Below, piece after piece: positions 8,078-13,133 of a DNA stretch of 13,133 bases. The notes beneath the pieces are model-generated. The model made no database searches, had not been told where the DNA came from, and saw only the letters and a program-made list of their open reading frames with translations. Both the position numbers and the translations under genes were made by a program. This DNA comes from Lachnospiraceae bacterium (lineage in GTDB: Bacteria > Bacillota > Clostridia > Lachnospirales > Lachnospiraceae), in the NCBI GenBank assembly GCA_017613225.1, contig JAGAEH010000199.1, positions 1 through 13,133 of the forward strand, in the 5' to 3' direction. Each line of letters opens with the position of its first letter. Position 1 is the first letter of the stretch.

Positions 8078-8350
8078 ATGAACGGGACAGAAGAACGGAT
8101 CAAAACCGAAACGGAAGAGGCTGCCGAAGAGGCTGCCAAAGCAGGACAGGAACCGGAGGAAGATCCTTTCGTGGGAGTACAGGAGGATCTTGAAGAGCCC
8201 TGGATGGAACCCATCGAGGAAGCGGAGAAATACGTCTATCAGAAGGGTGATTTCTGGGCTTTCCTCATAGCGGCGGTGCGGGTGTTCCTGCCGATCCTGC
8301 TGCTGTTCGTCGGCGGCATCCTGCTGGTCTACTGGTTCTTCGCCCGTTAA
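8078..8350 (+). CDS. Small acidic single-span membrane protein of unknown function, last gene of the transporter operon
   Basis: This 90-residue protein is not recognised. The first ~58 residues are very acidic (about 20 Glu/Asp against about 5 Lys/Arg), with Glu-Ala-rich text suggesting helix or disorder. Residues about 60-88 form one strong hydrophobic segment (with an arginine at 68) ending in FFAR, so it resembles a tail-anchored protein with no signal peptide. The gene is real by context: it follows the ATPase by 12 nt, precedes the operon terminator by 11 nt, and has normal codon bias. The ribosome binding site before the ATG at 8078 is weak. An in-frame GTG at 8171 has GGAGG 11 nt upstream, giving a possible 59-residue form that would keep the membrane segment. 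A role as an accessory subunit is inferred from position. Its acidic domain could pair with the basic N-terminus of DppC, if both are cytoplasmic. Confidence 0.72.
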   Translation: MNGTEERIKTETEEAAEEAAKAGQEPEEDPFVGVQEDLEEPWMEPIEEAEKYVYQKGDFWAFLIAAVRVFLPILLLFVGGILLVYWFFAR

Positions 8351-8361
8351 ACAAGCTGCAC

Positions 8362-8400
8362 AGGCCTTGCGCGGTCTCCGCGCAGGGCCTTCGCTTTTTG
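8362..8400 (+). terminator. Terminator closing the transporter operon
   Basis: A 13-bp stem with one G-T wobble pairs 8362-8374 with 8378-8390 across a 3-nt loop (TCT). It is followed by TCGC and then five T residues. It begins 11 nt after the stop of the small membrane protein gene. Confidence 0.85.
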
Positions 8401-8495
8401 TGAGCCGGAAGGGATCCTTCGCCTCCGGCTCAGGATGACAAGCGAGCCTGTCATCCTGAGCGGAGTGAGCGAAGCGAACACAGCCGAAGGATCCC
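8401..8495 (+). repeat. Composite palindromic intergenic repeat
   Basis: Two inverted copies of one repeat type face each other. The outer arms GGGATCCTTCG (8411-8421) and CGAAGGATCCC (8485-8495) are perfect complements. The inner arms GCTCAGGATGACA (8428-8440) and TGTCATCCTGAGC (8449-8461) are also perfect, with an 8-nt loop. A third stem, TGAGCCGGA (8401-8409) with TCCGGCTCA (8424-8432), overlaps the inner arm, so the two folds exclude each other. The right copy also contains a GGAGTGAGCGAAGCGAA stretch. The core resembles, from memory, a widespread bacterial intergenic repeat of the form GATCCTTCGC...GCTCAGGATGACA. There is no coding capacity. It separates the transporter terminator from the carboxypeptidase gene. 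I see no clear promoter in the 8401-8520 interval. Confidence 0.8.
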
Positions 8496-8520
8496 AACGA
8501 AAGAGAGGAGTAACATCACC

Positions 8521-10023
8521 ATGACCTTAACAGAAGCCAGAAAGCAACTGATGGAACTGCAGTCCAAGCTGAGCGCTTACTACCATGCCGTGGGTTCCAT
8601 CCACTATGACGGCGTGACCGGCGCCCCCCGTGGCACTGCCAAAAACAGGGCCCACTCCATGACGATCCTGACGGGAGAGCTCTACAAGCTGAACACCAGC
8701 CCCGAGACCCGGGCCATGCTGGAGTATCTGGACGAACATAAGGCGGAGCTGTCCCAGGCGGAGCAGCGGATGGTCCATCTGCTGTTAAAGGGCCTGCGCA
8801 AAACGGAAAAGATCCCCATGGACTTTTTCATGGAGCACCGCCGGATGATCATCGAGGCCTCCGACGCCTGGCGCAGGGCCAAGGAGACCAGTGATTTTGC
8901 CATCTTCAAGCCCTATCTGCAGCGGGTCTTTGACGACTGCGTAAAGCTGGCGGAGATCTGCGAACCCGGCATGGATCCCTTCGACTACTGGCTGAATGAC
9001 AGCGAAGAGGGCCTGAACTCGGCGAAGTGCGACGCCTTCTTCGCGGCGGTGAAGGAGAAGGTGGTGCCCCTGGCCAGGGCCATCAGCGAAAAGCCCCAGG
9101 TGGACGATTCCATCATCAACGGCTATTTCCCGGAGTATAAGCAGCGCCAAGTCTCCTCCGTCATCATGGACATGATGGGGATCGACAAGGACCGCTGCGG
9201 CATCGCCACCACGGAGCATCCCTTCACCACCAGTCTGGGATCCCAGAACGACGTGCGCATCACTACCCACTACTATGAGAACACTTTCTCCCCGGCCATG
9301 TATTCGGTGATGCATGAAGGCGGCCACGGCCTGTACTTCATGTATCCGGCGGAGGAGTACGCCTACACCGTTCTGGACGGCGGCTGTTCCATGAGCCTGC
9401 ACGAGAGCCAGAGCCGGTTCTACGAAAACTACGTGGGCCGGTCCCGGGGCTTCATCAAGAACGTGTTCCCGAAGCTGGCGGAGATCTTCCCGGAGAACTT
9501 TGAAGGAAAGACGCCGGAGGACCTGTACAGGGCGGTGAACAAGGTGGAGCCGGGGCTCATCCGCATCCGGGCGGACGAAGTCACCTACACCCTGCACATC
9601 CTGGTGCGCTACGAGATCGAGCGCCGCATGCTGGCGGGAGAGGTGAAGATCGGCGAGGTGCCGGAACTGTGGAACGCCATGTACAAGGACTATCTGGGCG
9701 TGACCGTGCCCAACGACACCATGGGCTGCCTGCAGGATTCCCACTGGGGCAGCGGCCAGGTGGGCTACTTCCCCACCTACTCCCTGGGCACCGCCTACGG
9801 CGCGCAGTTCCTGAAAAAGATGAAGGAGACCCTGGACGTGGACAGACTGCTGGACGAGGGAGACCTGGCCCCCATCAGCGCCTGGAACCGGGAGCACATC
9901 TGGCAGTACGGCCGGCTGTACGAGCCGGAGGAGCTGCTGGAAAAGGTCTTTGAAGGCCCCTTCGATCCCACTTGCTTCACGGACTATCTGGAAAAGAAAT
10001 ATAAGGACATCTACGGCCTGTAA
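8521..10023 (+). CDS. Metallocarboxypeptidase, peptidase family M32 (Taq carboxypeptidase type)
   Basis: This 500-residue cytoplasmic enzyme removes C-terminal residues from peptides using a bound metal ion. The full family pattern is present: HEGGH (265-269), a form of the HEXXH zinc site with its catalytic glutamate; a downstream HES motif (294-296) that supplies the third metal ligand, within HESQSRFYENYVGRS; and IRADEVTYTLHILVRYEIE-like text about residues 344-363. The later DSHWGSGQVGYFPTYSLG stretch is also characteristic. Length is normal (about 500). There is no signal peptide. The start at 8521 is supported by AGAGGAG at 8504-8510. It stands alone, between the transporter terminator and the promoter at 10063. 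Its position after a peptide importer suggests use of imported peptides, but it may be transcribed separately. No terminator was seen directly after it. Confidence 0.95.
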   Translation: MTLTEARKQLMELQSKLSAYYHAVGSIHYDGVTGAPRGTAKNRAHSMTILTGELYKLNTSPETRAMLEYLDEHKAELSQAEQRMVHLLLKGLRKTEKIPMDFFMEHRRMIIEASDAWRRAKETSDFAIFKPYLQRVFDDCVKLAEICEPGMDPFDYWLNDSEEGLNSAKCDAFFAAVKEKVVPLARAISEKPQVDDSIINGYFPEYKQRQVSSVIMDMMGIDKDRCGIATTEHPFTTSLGSQNDVRITTHYYENTFSPAMYSVMHEGGHGLYFMYPAEEYAYTVLDGGCSMSLHESQSRFYENYVGRSRGFIKNVFPKLAEIFPENFEGKTPEDLYRAVNKVEPGLIRIRADEVTYTLHILVRYEIERRMLAGEVKIGEVPELWNAMYKDYLGVTVPNDTMGCLQDSHWGSGQVGYFPTYSLGTAYGAQFLKKMKETLDVDRLLDEGDLAPISAWNREHIWQYGRLYEPEELLEKVFEGPFDPTCFTDYLEKKYKDIYGL

Positions 10024-10062
10024 AATGCCCGAGAGTTCACGAAGATTTTAGGATTTCGGCCT

Positions 10063-10090
10063 TTTACATGAAGGCGCTTTCCTGTATAAT
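10063..10090 (+). promoter_or_regulatory. Promoter for the superoxide reductase-rubrerythrin operon
   Basis: The -35 box TTTACA (10063-10068, five of six consensus bases) is 16 nt from a perfect -10 box TATAAT (10085-10090). A 10-bp palindrome, GGATCGATCC (10104-10113), lies just after the expected start site and could be an operator or just chance. Confidence 0.8.
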
Positions 10091-10120
10091 GAAAACAGGA
10101 TCGGGATCGATCCGGCAAAA

Positions 10121-10126
10121 AGGAGG
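10121..10126 (+). promoter_or_regulatory. Ribosome binding site fixing the superoxide reductase start
   Basis: AGGAGG lies 8 nt before the ATG at 10135, which is ideal. It is only 2 nt before the in-frame ATG at 10129, which is too close. The protein therefore begins MEMKFYKC, not MSMEMKFYKC. Confidence 0.85.
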
Positions 10127-10134
10127 AAATGAGT

Positions 10135-10509
10135 ATGGAGATGAAATTCTACAAGTGTTCCGTTTGCGGTCAGATGGTCGCGATCGTGAAAGAGACCGGT
10201 GTTCCGCTGATCTGCTGCGGCAAGCCGATGGAAGAGATCATCCCCGGCACCGTCGATGCTTCCCTGGAGAAGCATGTGCCGGTATATGAGGTTGCGGACA
10301 ACAAGGTAGTCGTCACGGTAGGCGCCGTGGAGCATCCCATGGTGGACGTGCACTACATTGAATGGGTCTCCCTTCAGACCAAATTCGGCAATCAGCGCAA
10401 GGCACTGAAGCCCGGCGATCCGCCGAAGGTATGCTTCGCCCTGTGCGAAGGCGACGAAGTGCTGGCAGTATACGCGTACTGCAACCTGCACGGACTGTGG
10501 AAGGCGTAA
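10135..10509 (+). CDS. dfx: Superoxide reductase (desulfoferrodoxin, two-iron type)
   Basis: This 124-residue enzyme reduces superoxide to hydrogen peroxide without releasing oxygen, which suits an anaerobe. The N-terminal desulforedoxin domain has the rubredoxin-like iron site C8, C11, C27, C28. The C-terminal neelaredoxin domain has the catalytic iron site H47, H67, H73, C116 and H119, including the signatures EKHVP (45-49) and CNLHG (116-120). The lysine in EKHVP is the conserved active-site residue that attracts superoxide. All ligands of the two-iron type (class I) are present, and the length is standard. The gene has its own promoter, and rubrerythrin follows 27 nt after its stop with no terminator between. 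The peroxide made here is a substrate for that neighbour. Confidence 0.97.
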   Translation: MEMKFYKCSVCGQMVAIVKETGVPLICCGKPMEEIIPGTVDASLEKHVPVYEVADNKVVVTVGAVEHPMVDVHYIEWVSLQTKFGNQRKALKPGDPPKVCFALCEGDEVLAVYAYCNLHGLWKA

Positions 10510-10536
10510 CGGATCAGCCGGAAAAGGAGTATCAGA

Positions 10537-11076
10537 ATGGCAAACAAGTACGCAGGAACTCAGACCGAAAAGAACCTGGAAGCCGCTTTCGCCGGCGAAT
10601 CCCAGGCCAGAAACAAGTATACCTATTTTGCTTCCAAGGCGAAAAAGGAAGGATATGAGCAGATCTCCGCTCTGTTTTTAAAGACCGCCGACAACGAGAA
10701 AGAGCATGCCAAGATGTGGTTCAAGGAACTGAACGGCATCGGCGATACCGCTCAGAACCTGGGCGCGGCCGCGGACGGCGAGAATTACGAGTGGACCGAC
10801 ATGTATGAAGGTTTCGCAAAGACCGCCGAGGAAGAGGGCTTCCCGGAGCTGGCTGAGAAATTCCGCAAAGTCGCCGCCATCGAGAAGCACCACGAGGAGC
10901 GCTACCGCGCGCTGCTGAAGAACGTGGAGACGGCGCAGGTCTTCGAAAAGAGCGAGGTCAAGGTCTGGGAGTGCCGCAACTGCGGCCACATCGTCGTGGG
11001 GACCAAGGCACCCGATATCTGCCCCACCTGCGATCATCCGCAGAGCTACTTCGAAGTTCACGCGGAGAACTATTGA
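10537..11076 (+). CDS. rbr: Rubrerythrin, NADH-linked peroxide reductase type
   Basis: This 179-residue protein reduces hydrogen peroxide to water in the cytoplasm, taking electrons through a small iron-sulfur site. Residues 1-~138 are a ferritin-like four-helix bundle with diiron ligands visible as E21 (in AGESQARNKY), the E54xxH57 motif and the E117xxH120 motif, plus the conserved EEGF segment (99-102). Residues ~142-179 are a C-terminal rubredoxin-like domain with C146xxC149 and C162xxC165. This is the classical domain order and a length a little below the 191 residues of the Desulfovibrio protein. The ribosome binding site AAGGAG (10524-10529) supports the start at 10537. Cotranscription with superoxide reductase forms a two-step superoxide-to-water pathway. 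The electron donor (usually rubredoxin or a reductase) is not in this window. Confidence 0.97.
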   Translation: MANKYAGTQTEKNLEAAFAGESQARNKYTYFASKAKKEGYEQISALFLKTADNEKEHAKMWFKELNGIGDTAQNLGAAADGENYEWTDMYEGFAKTAEEEGFPELAEKFRKVAAIEKHHEERYRALLKNVETAQVFEKSEVKVWECRNCGHIVVGTKAPDICPTCDHPQSYFEVHAENY

Positions 11077-11096
11077 TCCGGACTTCCAGGATGAAG

Positions 11097-11121
11097 GCGG
11101 GCCCCTCGCGGGCCCGCTTTT
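11097..11121 (+). terminator. Terminator after rubrerythrin
   Basis: An 8-bp all-GC stem, GCGGGCCC (11097-11104) with GGGCCCGC (11110-11117), has a 5-nt loop and is followed by TTTT. It ends the oxygen-defence operon 20 nt after the rubrerythrin stop. Confidence 0.85.
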
Positions 11122-11219
11122 CCGTGGAAAGACAGGGGACGGCCCTGCCGGCCCGGACTTGTGAAAAATACGCGGGAACGTGGTTTCACCATATAATCCT
11201 GCATAAATAAACGTAACTA

Positions 11220-11248
11220 TTGAATAATCGGCCGAAGGATGCTATAAC
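11220..11248 (+). promoter_or_regulatory. Probable promoter for the aspartate kinase operon
   Basis: TTGAAT (11220-11225, four of six) is 17 nt from TATAAC (11243-11248, five of six). The predicted start near 11255 leaves a leader of only about 33 nt, too short for a lysine riboswitch or T-box. A second TATAAT at 11192-11197 has no good -35 partner but may add a longer transcript. Confidence 0.6.
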
Positions 11249-11287
11249 TCTTTCTTAAGGCGGAAACGCCGATCGTGGAGAAGAACA

Positions 11288-12634
11288 ATGATCAAAGTAG
11301 CAAAATTCGGCGGCTCCAGCGTCGCCAACGCGGAACAGTTTAAAAAGGTAAAGGACATCATCCTGTCGGATCCCGCGCGGAAATTCGTGGTGACCAGCGC
11401 CTGCGGCAAGGAGTCCAGCGAGGACCACAAGGTCACGGACCTGCTGTACCTCTGCGAGGCCCATGTGCGCTACGGCGTCTCCTACGAGCCCCTGTTCTCC
11501 CTGGTGGAGGACAAGTACCGCAAGATCAAGGAGGATCTGGGACTGAAGCTGGATCTGGAGGCGGAGTTCCAAAAGATCCGCAGCCGCATGAAGAAGGGCA
11601 TGTCCGTGGACTACCTGGTGTCCCGCGGCGAGTATCTGGCCGCGCTCCTTCTGGCGGAGTACCTGGGGTATAAGTTCGTAGACGCGGCGGACGTGATCGC
11701 CTTTTCCTACAACGGTGAGATCGACATGGCCAGGACGGCGGAACTCATGTCCGCCCGCCTGGACGCCGAAGGCGTGGTGATCCCCGGATTCTACGGGGCC
11801 CTGCCCGGCGGCGCCATCCGTGTGATGAGCCGCGGCGGCAGCGACATCACCGGCAGCGTGATCGCCAACATCGTGGGGGCGGACGTCTATGAAAACTGGA
11901 CCGACGTGTCCGGCATCTATGTGGCGGATCCCAGGATCGTGCCCCACTCCGTGCGGGTCGCCCGGGTCAACTACAGCGAGCTCAGGGCCCTCAGCTATCT
12001 CGGAGCCAACGTCCTGCACGACGACGCGGTCTTCCCGGCCAGCAGCAAGAGCATCCCCATCAACATCCGCAACACCAATGAGCCGGAAAACCGCGGCACC
12101 ATGATCCTGAACGACTGTTCGGAGATGGACAAGGAAGAGCCGCCCTATACGATCACCGGCATCACCGGCCGGAAGGGTTTTGTGGGCATCACGCTGGTCA
12201 AGAACCATTCCACCGTGGAAGTGGGCTTCATCCGCCGGCTGCTTTCGGTGTTCGAGGACCATCATGTGTCCATCGAATACATGCCCAGTATGGTTGACTC
12301 TTACTCCATCATCGTCCGGGCGGAGGCCGTGGCCAACTGCCTGTACGACATCGTCGGCTGGATCCGGGAGAGGATCAGGCCCGACGCCCTGATGGTGGAA
12401 GAGCATATCTCCCTGATCGCCTGCGTGGGCCGCGGCATGCAGAAAAAGCCCGGCCTGGCCGGAAAGCTGTTGTCCCAGCTGGGCGCGGAGGACATCAACG
12501 TGAAGATCATTGAGCTGACTTCGGACGAGCTGGGCATCGTATTCGGCATCGACGACGACCGGTACGAGGACGCCATCCGCTGCATTTATGACAAATTCAT
12601 CGCCGAAGAAAAGAAGGAGAGCAGATTAATATGA
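11288..12634 (+). CDS. lysC: Aspartate kinase
   Basis: This 448-residue enzyme phosphorylates aspartate, the first step toward lysine, diaminopimelate, threonine and methionine. The amino acid kinase domain (1-~278) shows the nucleotide-binding KFGGSS (6-11), the substrate and phosphate motif SRGGSDITG (181-189) and the ENWTDVSGIYVADPR region (202-216). Two ACT-type regulatory units follow (about 289-440), for feedback control by an end-product amino acid. There is no homoserine dehydrogenase domain, so it is monofunctional, and the length resembles the AK III (YclM-like) type more than the alpha/beta lysC type. I cannot tell which amino acid inhibits it. The start has GGAG 8 nt upstream (11276-11279). 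Its TGA overlaps the ATG of asd (ATGA, 12631-12634), giving translational coupling with the next enzyme of the pathway. Confidence 0.95.
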   Translation: MIKVAKFGGSSVANAEQFKKVKDIILSDPARKFVVTSACGKESSEDHKVTDLLYLCEAHVRYGVSYEPLFSLVEDKYRKIKEDLGLKLDLEAEFQKIRSRMKKGMSVDYLVSRGEYLAALLLAEYLGYKFVDAADVIAFSYNGEIDMARTAELMSARLDAEGVVIPGFYGALPGGAIRVMSRGGSDITGSVIANIVGADVYENWTDVSGIYVADPRIVPHSVRVARVNYSELRALSYLGANVLHDDAVFPASSKSIPINIRNTNEPENRGTMILNDCSEMDKEEPPYTITGITGRKGFVGITLVKNHSTVEVGFIRRLLSVFEDHHVSIEYMPSMVDSYSIIVRAEAVANCLYDIVGWIRERIRPDALMVEEHISLIACVGRGMQKKPGLAGKLLSQLGAEDINVKIIELTSDELGIVFGIDDDRYEDAIRCIYDKFIAEEKKESRLI

Positions 12635-13133
12635 AGATAGGGATCCTGGGCGCCACCGGAGCGGTGGGCCGTCAGATGATACAGTGCCTGGAAGAGCAGA
12701 ACATCCCGGTGGATGAGCTGCGGCTGTTTGCCAGCCCCCGCAGCGCGGGCGGCAAGCTGACGTTCAAAAAACAGGAGATCACCATTGAAGCGGTGAGCGA
12801 GACCTGCTTCGCGGGACTGGACGTGGTGTTCGGCGCGGTATCCAACGCGCTGGCGAAGCAGTACGCGCCGCACATCGTGCAGGCCGGCGCTCTGTTCATC
12901 GACAATTCCAGCGCTTTCCGCCTGGAGGATGACGTGCCGCTGGTAGTGCCGGAGATCAACGGTGAGGACGCGAAGGTCAACAAGGGCATCATTTCCAACC
13001 CCAACTGCAGCACCATCATCGCCCTGATGGCGGTGGCGGCGATCCATCGCCTGAGTCCCATCAAACGCATGGTGGCCTCCACCTATCAGGCGGTGTCCGG
13101 CGCGGGCAACGGCGGCATCACGGAGCTGGCGGA
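12631..13133 (+). CDS. asd: Aspartate-semialdehyde dehydrogenase, N-terminal part (3' truncated by the window)
   Basis: The first 167 codons of Asd are present; the frame is open to the right edge. The enzyme reduces aspartyl phosphate, the product of the kinase just upstream, to aspartate semialdehyde using NADPH. The N-terminal nucleotide-binding motif GATGAVG (7-13) is clear. The catalytic cysteine is C126 in SNPNCSTI (122-129), and the following STYQAVSGAG (150-159) is a family hallmark. The start overlaps the lysC stop by 4 nt and has AAGGAGA 10 nt upstream (12614-12620). The active-site histidine and the rest of the dimerisation domain lie outside the window. Confidence 0.96.
   Translation, partial: MKIGILGATGAVGRQMIQCLEEQNIPVDELRLFASPRSAGGKLTFKKQEITIEAVSETCFAGLDVVFGAVSNALAKQYAPHIVQAGALFIDNSSAFRLEDDVPLVVPEINGEDAKVNKGIISNPNCSTIIALMAVAAIHRLSPIKRMVASTYQAVSGAGNGGITELA

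Noticed and set aside
8401..8495. CRISPR array
   Set aside because: The repeats are inverted, not direct, there are only two copies, and there are no evenly spaced unique spacers or cas genes.
6686..8497. Antisense open frame of 603 codons opposite the DppF ATPase and small protein gene
   Set aside because: It runs through a terminator, a repeat and two supported genes, and its protein is low-complexity. It is explained by codon bias on the + strand.
10129..10134. Upstream ATG of superoxide reductase as the start codon
   Set aside because: It is only 2 nt from AGGAGG, too close for initiation; the ATG at 10135 has 8-nt spacing and gives the usual N-terminus.
11192..11197. TATAAT as the main promoter of the aspartate kinase gene
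   Set aside because: The -35 position at any normal spacing is GC-rich with no TTGACA match; the pair at 11220-11248 is better, so this was kept only as a possible minor site.
11122..11287. Lysine riboswitch or T-box leader before aspartate kinase
   Set aside because: The favoured promoter leaves about 33 nt of leader, and no conserved lysine-box or T-box sequence or antiterminator is visible in the interval.

Overview
The window looks like the chromosome of an anaerobic, moderately GC-rich Gram-positive bacterium, most likely a member of the Clostridia (Bacillota). The reasons are strong AGGAGG ribosome binding sites, compact operons closed by GC-rich hairpins with T tracts, a lipoprotein with a Thr/Pro/Glu/Ala linker in place of a periplasmic protein, and a superoxide reductase/rubrerythrin pair typical of strict anaerobes. 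All supported genes lie on the + strand. No phage, transposase, CRISPR, rRNA or tRNA gene was seen.

Layout. (1) 3-407: 3' end of asnS, closed by a perfect terminator hairpin. (2) 408-672: intergenic region with a near-consensus promoter (TTGACA-N17-TATAGT). (3) 673-8350: a complete oligopeptide/dipeptide (Opp/Dpp-type) ABC importer: lipoprotein substrate-binding protein, permease B, permease C, two ATPases, and a small acidic single-span membrane protein at the end. A strong hairpin separates the binding-protein gene from the other five, which are packed with gaps of 16, 12, -1 and 12 nt. (4) 8401-8495: a composite palindromic intergenic repeat. (5) 8521-10023: an M32 metallocarboxypeptidase. 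(6) 10135-11076: superoxide reductase (desulfoferrodoxin) and rubrerythrin, with their own promoter and terminator. (7) 11288 to the end: aspartate kinase and the start of aspartate-semialdehyde dehydrogenase, overlapping by 4 nt (ATGA).

The most unusual content is in the importer. Permease C carries about 270 extra residues in its first extracytoplasmic loop. They form seven RCC1-like repeats about 40 residues apart, enough for a complete seven-bladed beta-propeller on the outer face of the membrane. The F-type ATPase has about 135 extra, charged, helix-prone residues between its Walker A motif and its Q-loop. The operon ends with a 90-residue acidic membrane protein I cannot assign to a family. 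Together these suggest a peptide importer with an added extracellular module and possibly added cytoplasmic regulation. The downstream M32 carboxypeptidase could trim imported peptides, but it is separated from the importer by a terminator. The other genes are ordinary housekeeping and oxygen-defence functions.
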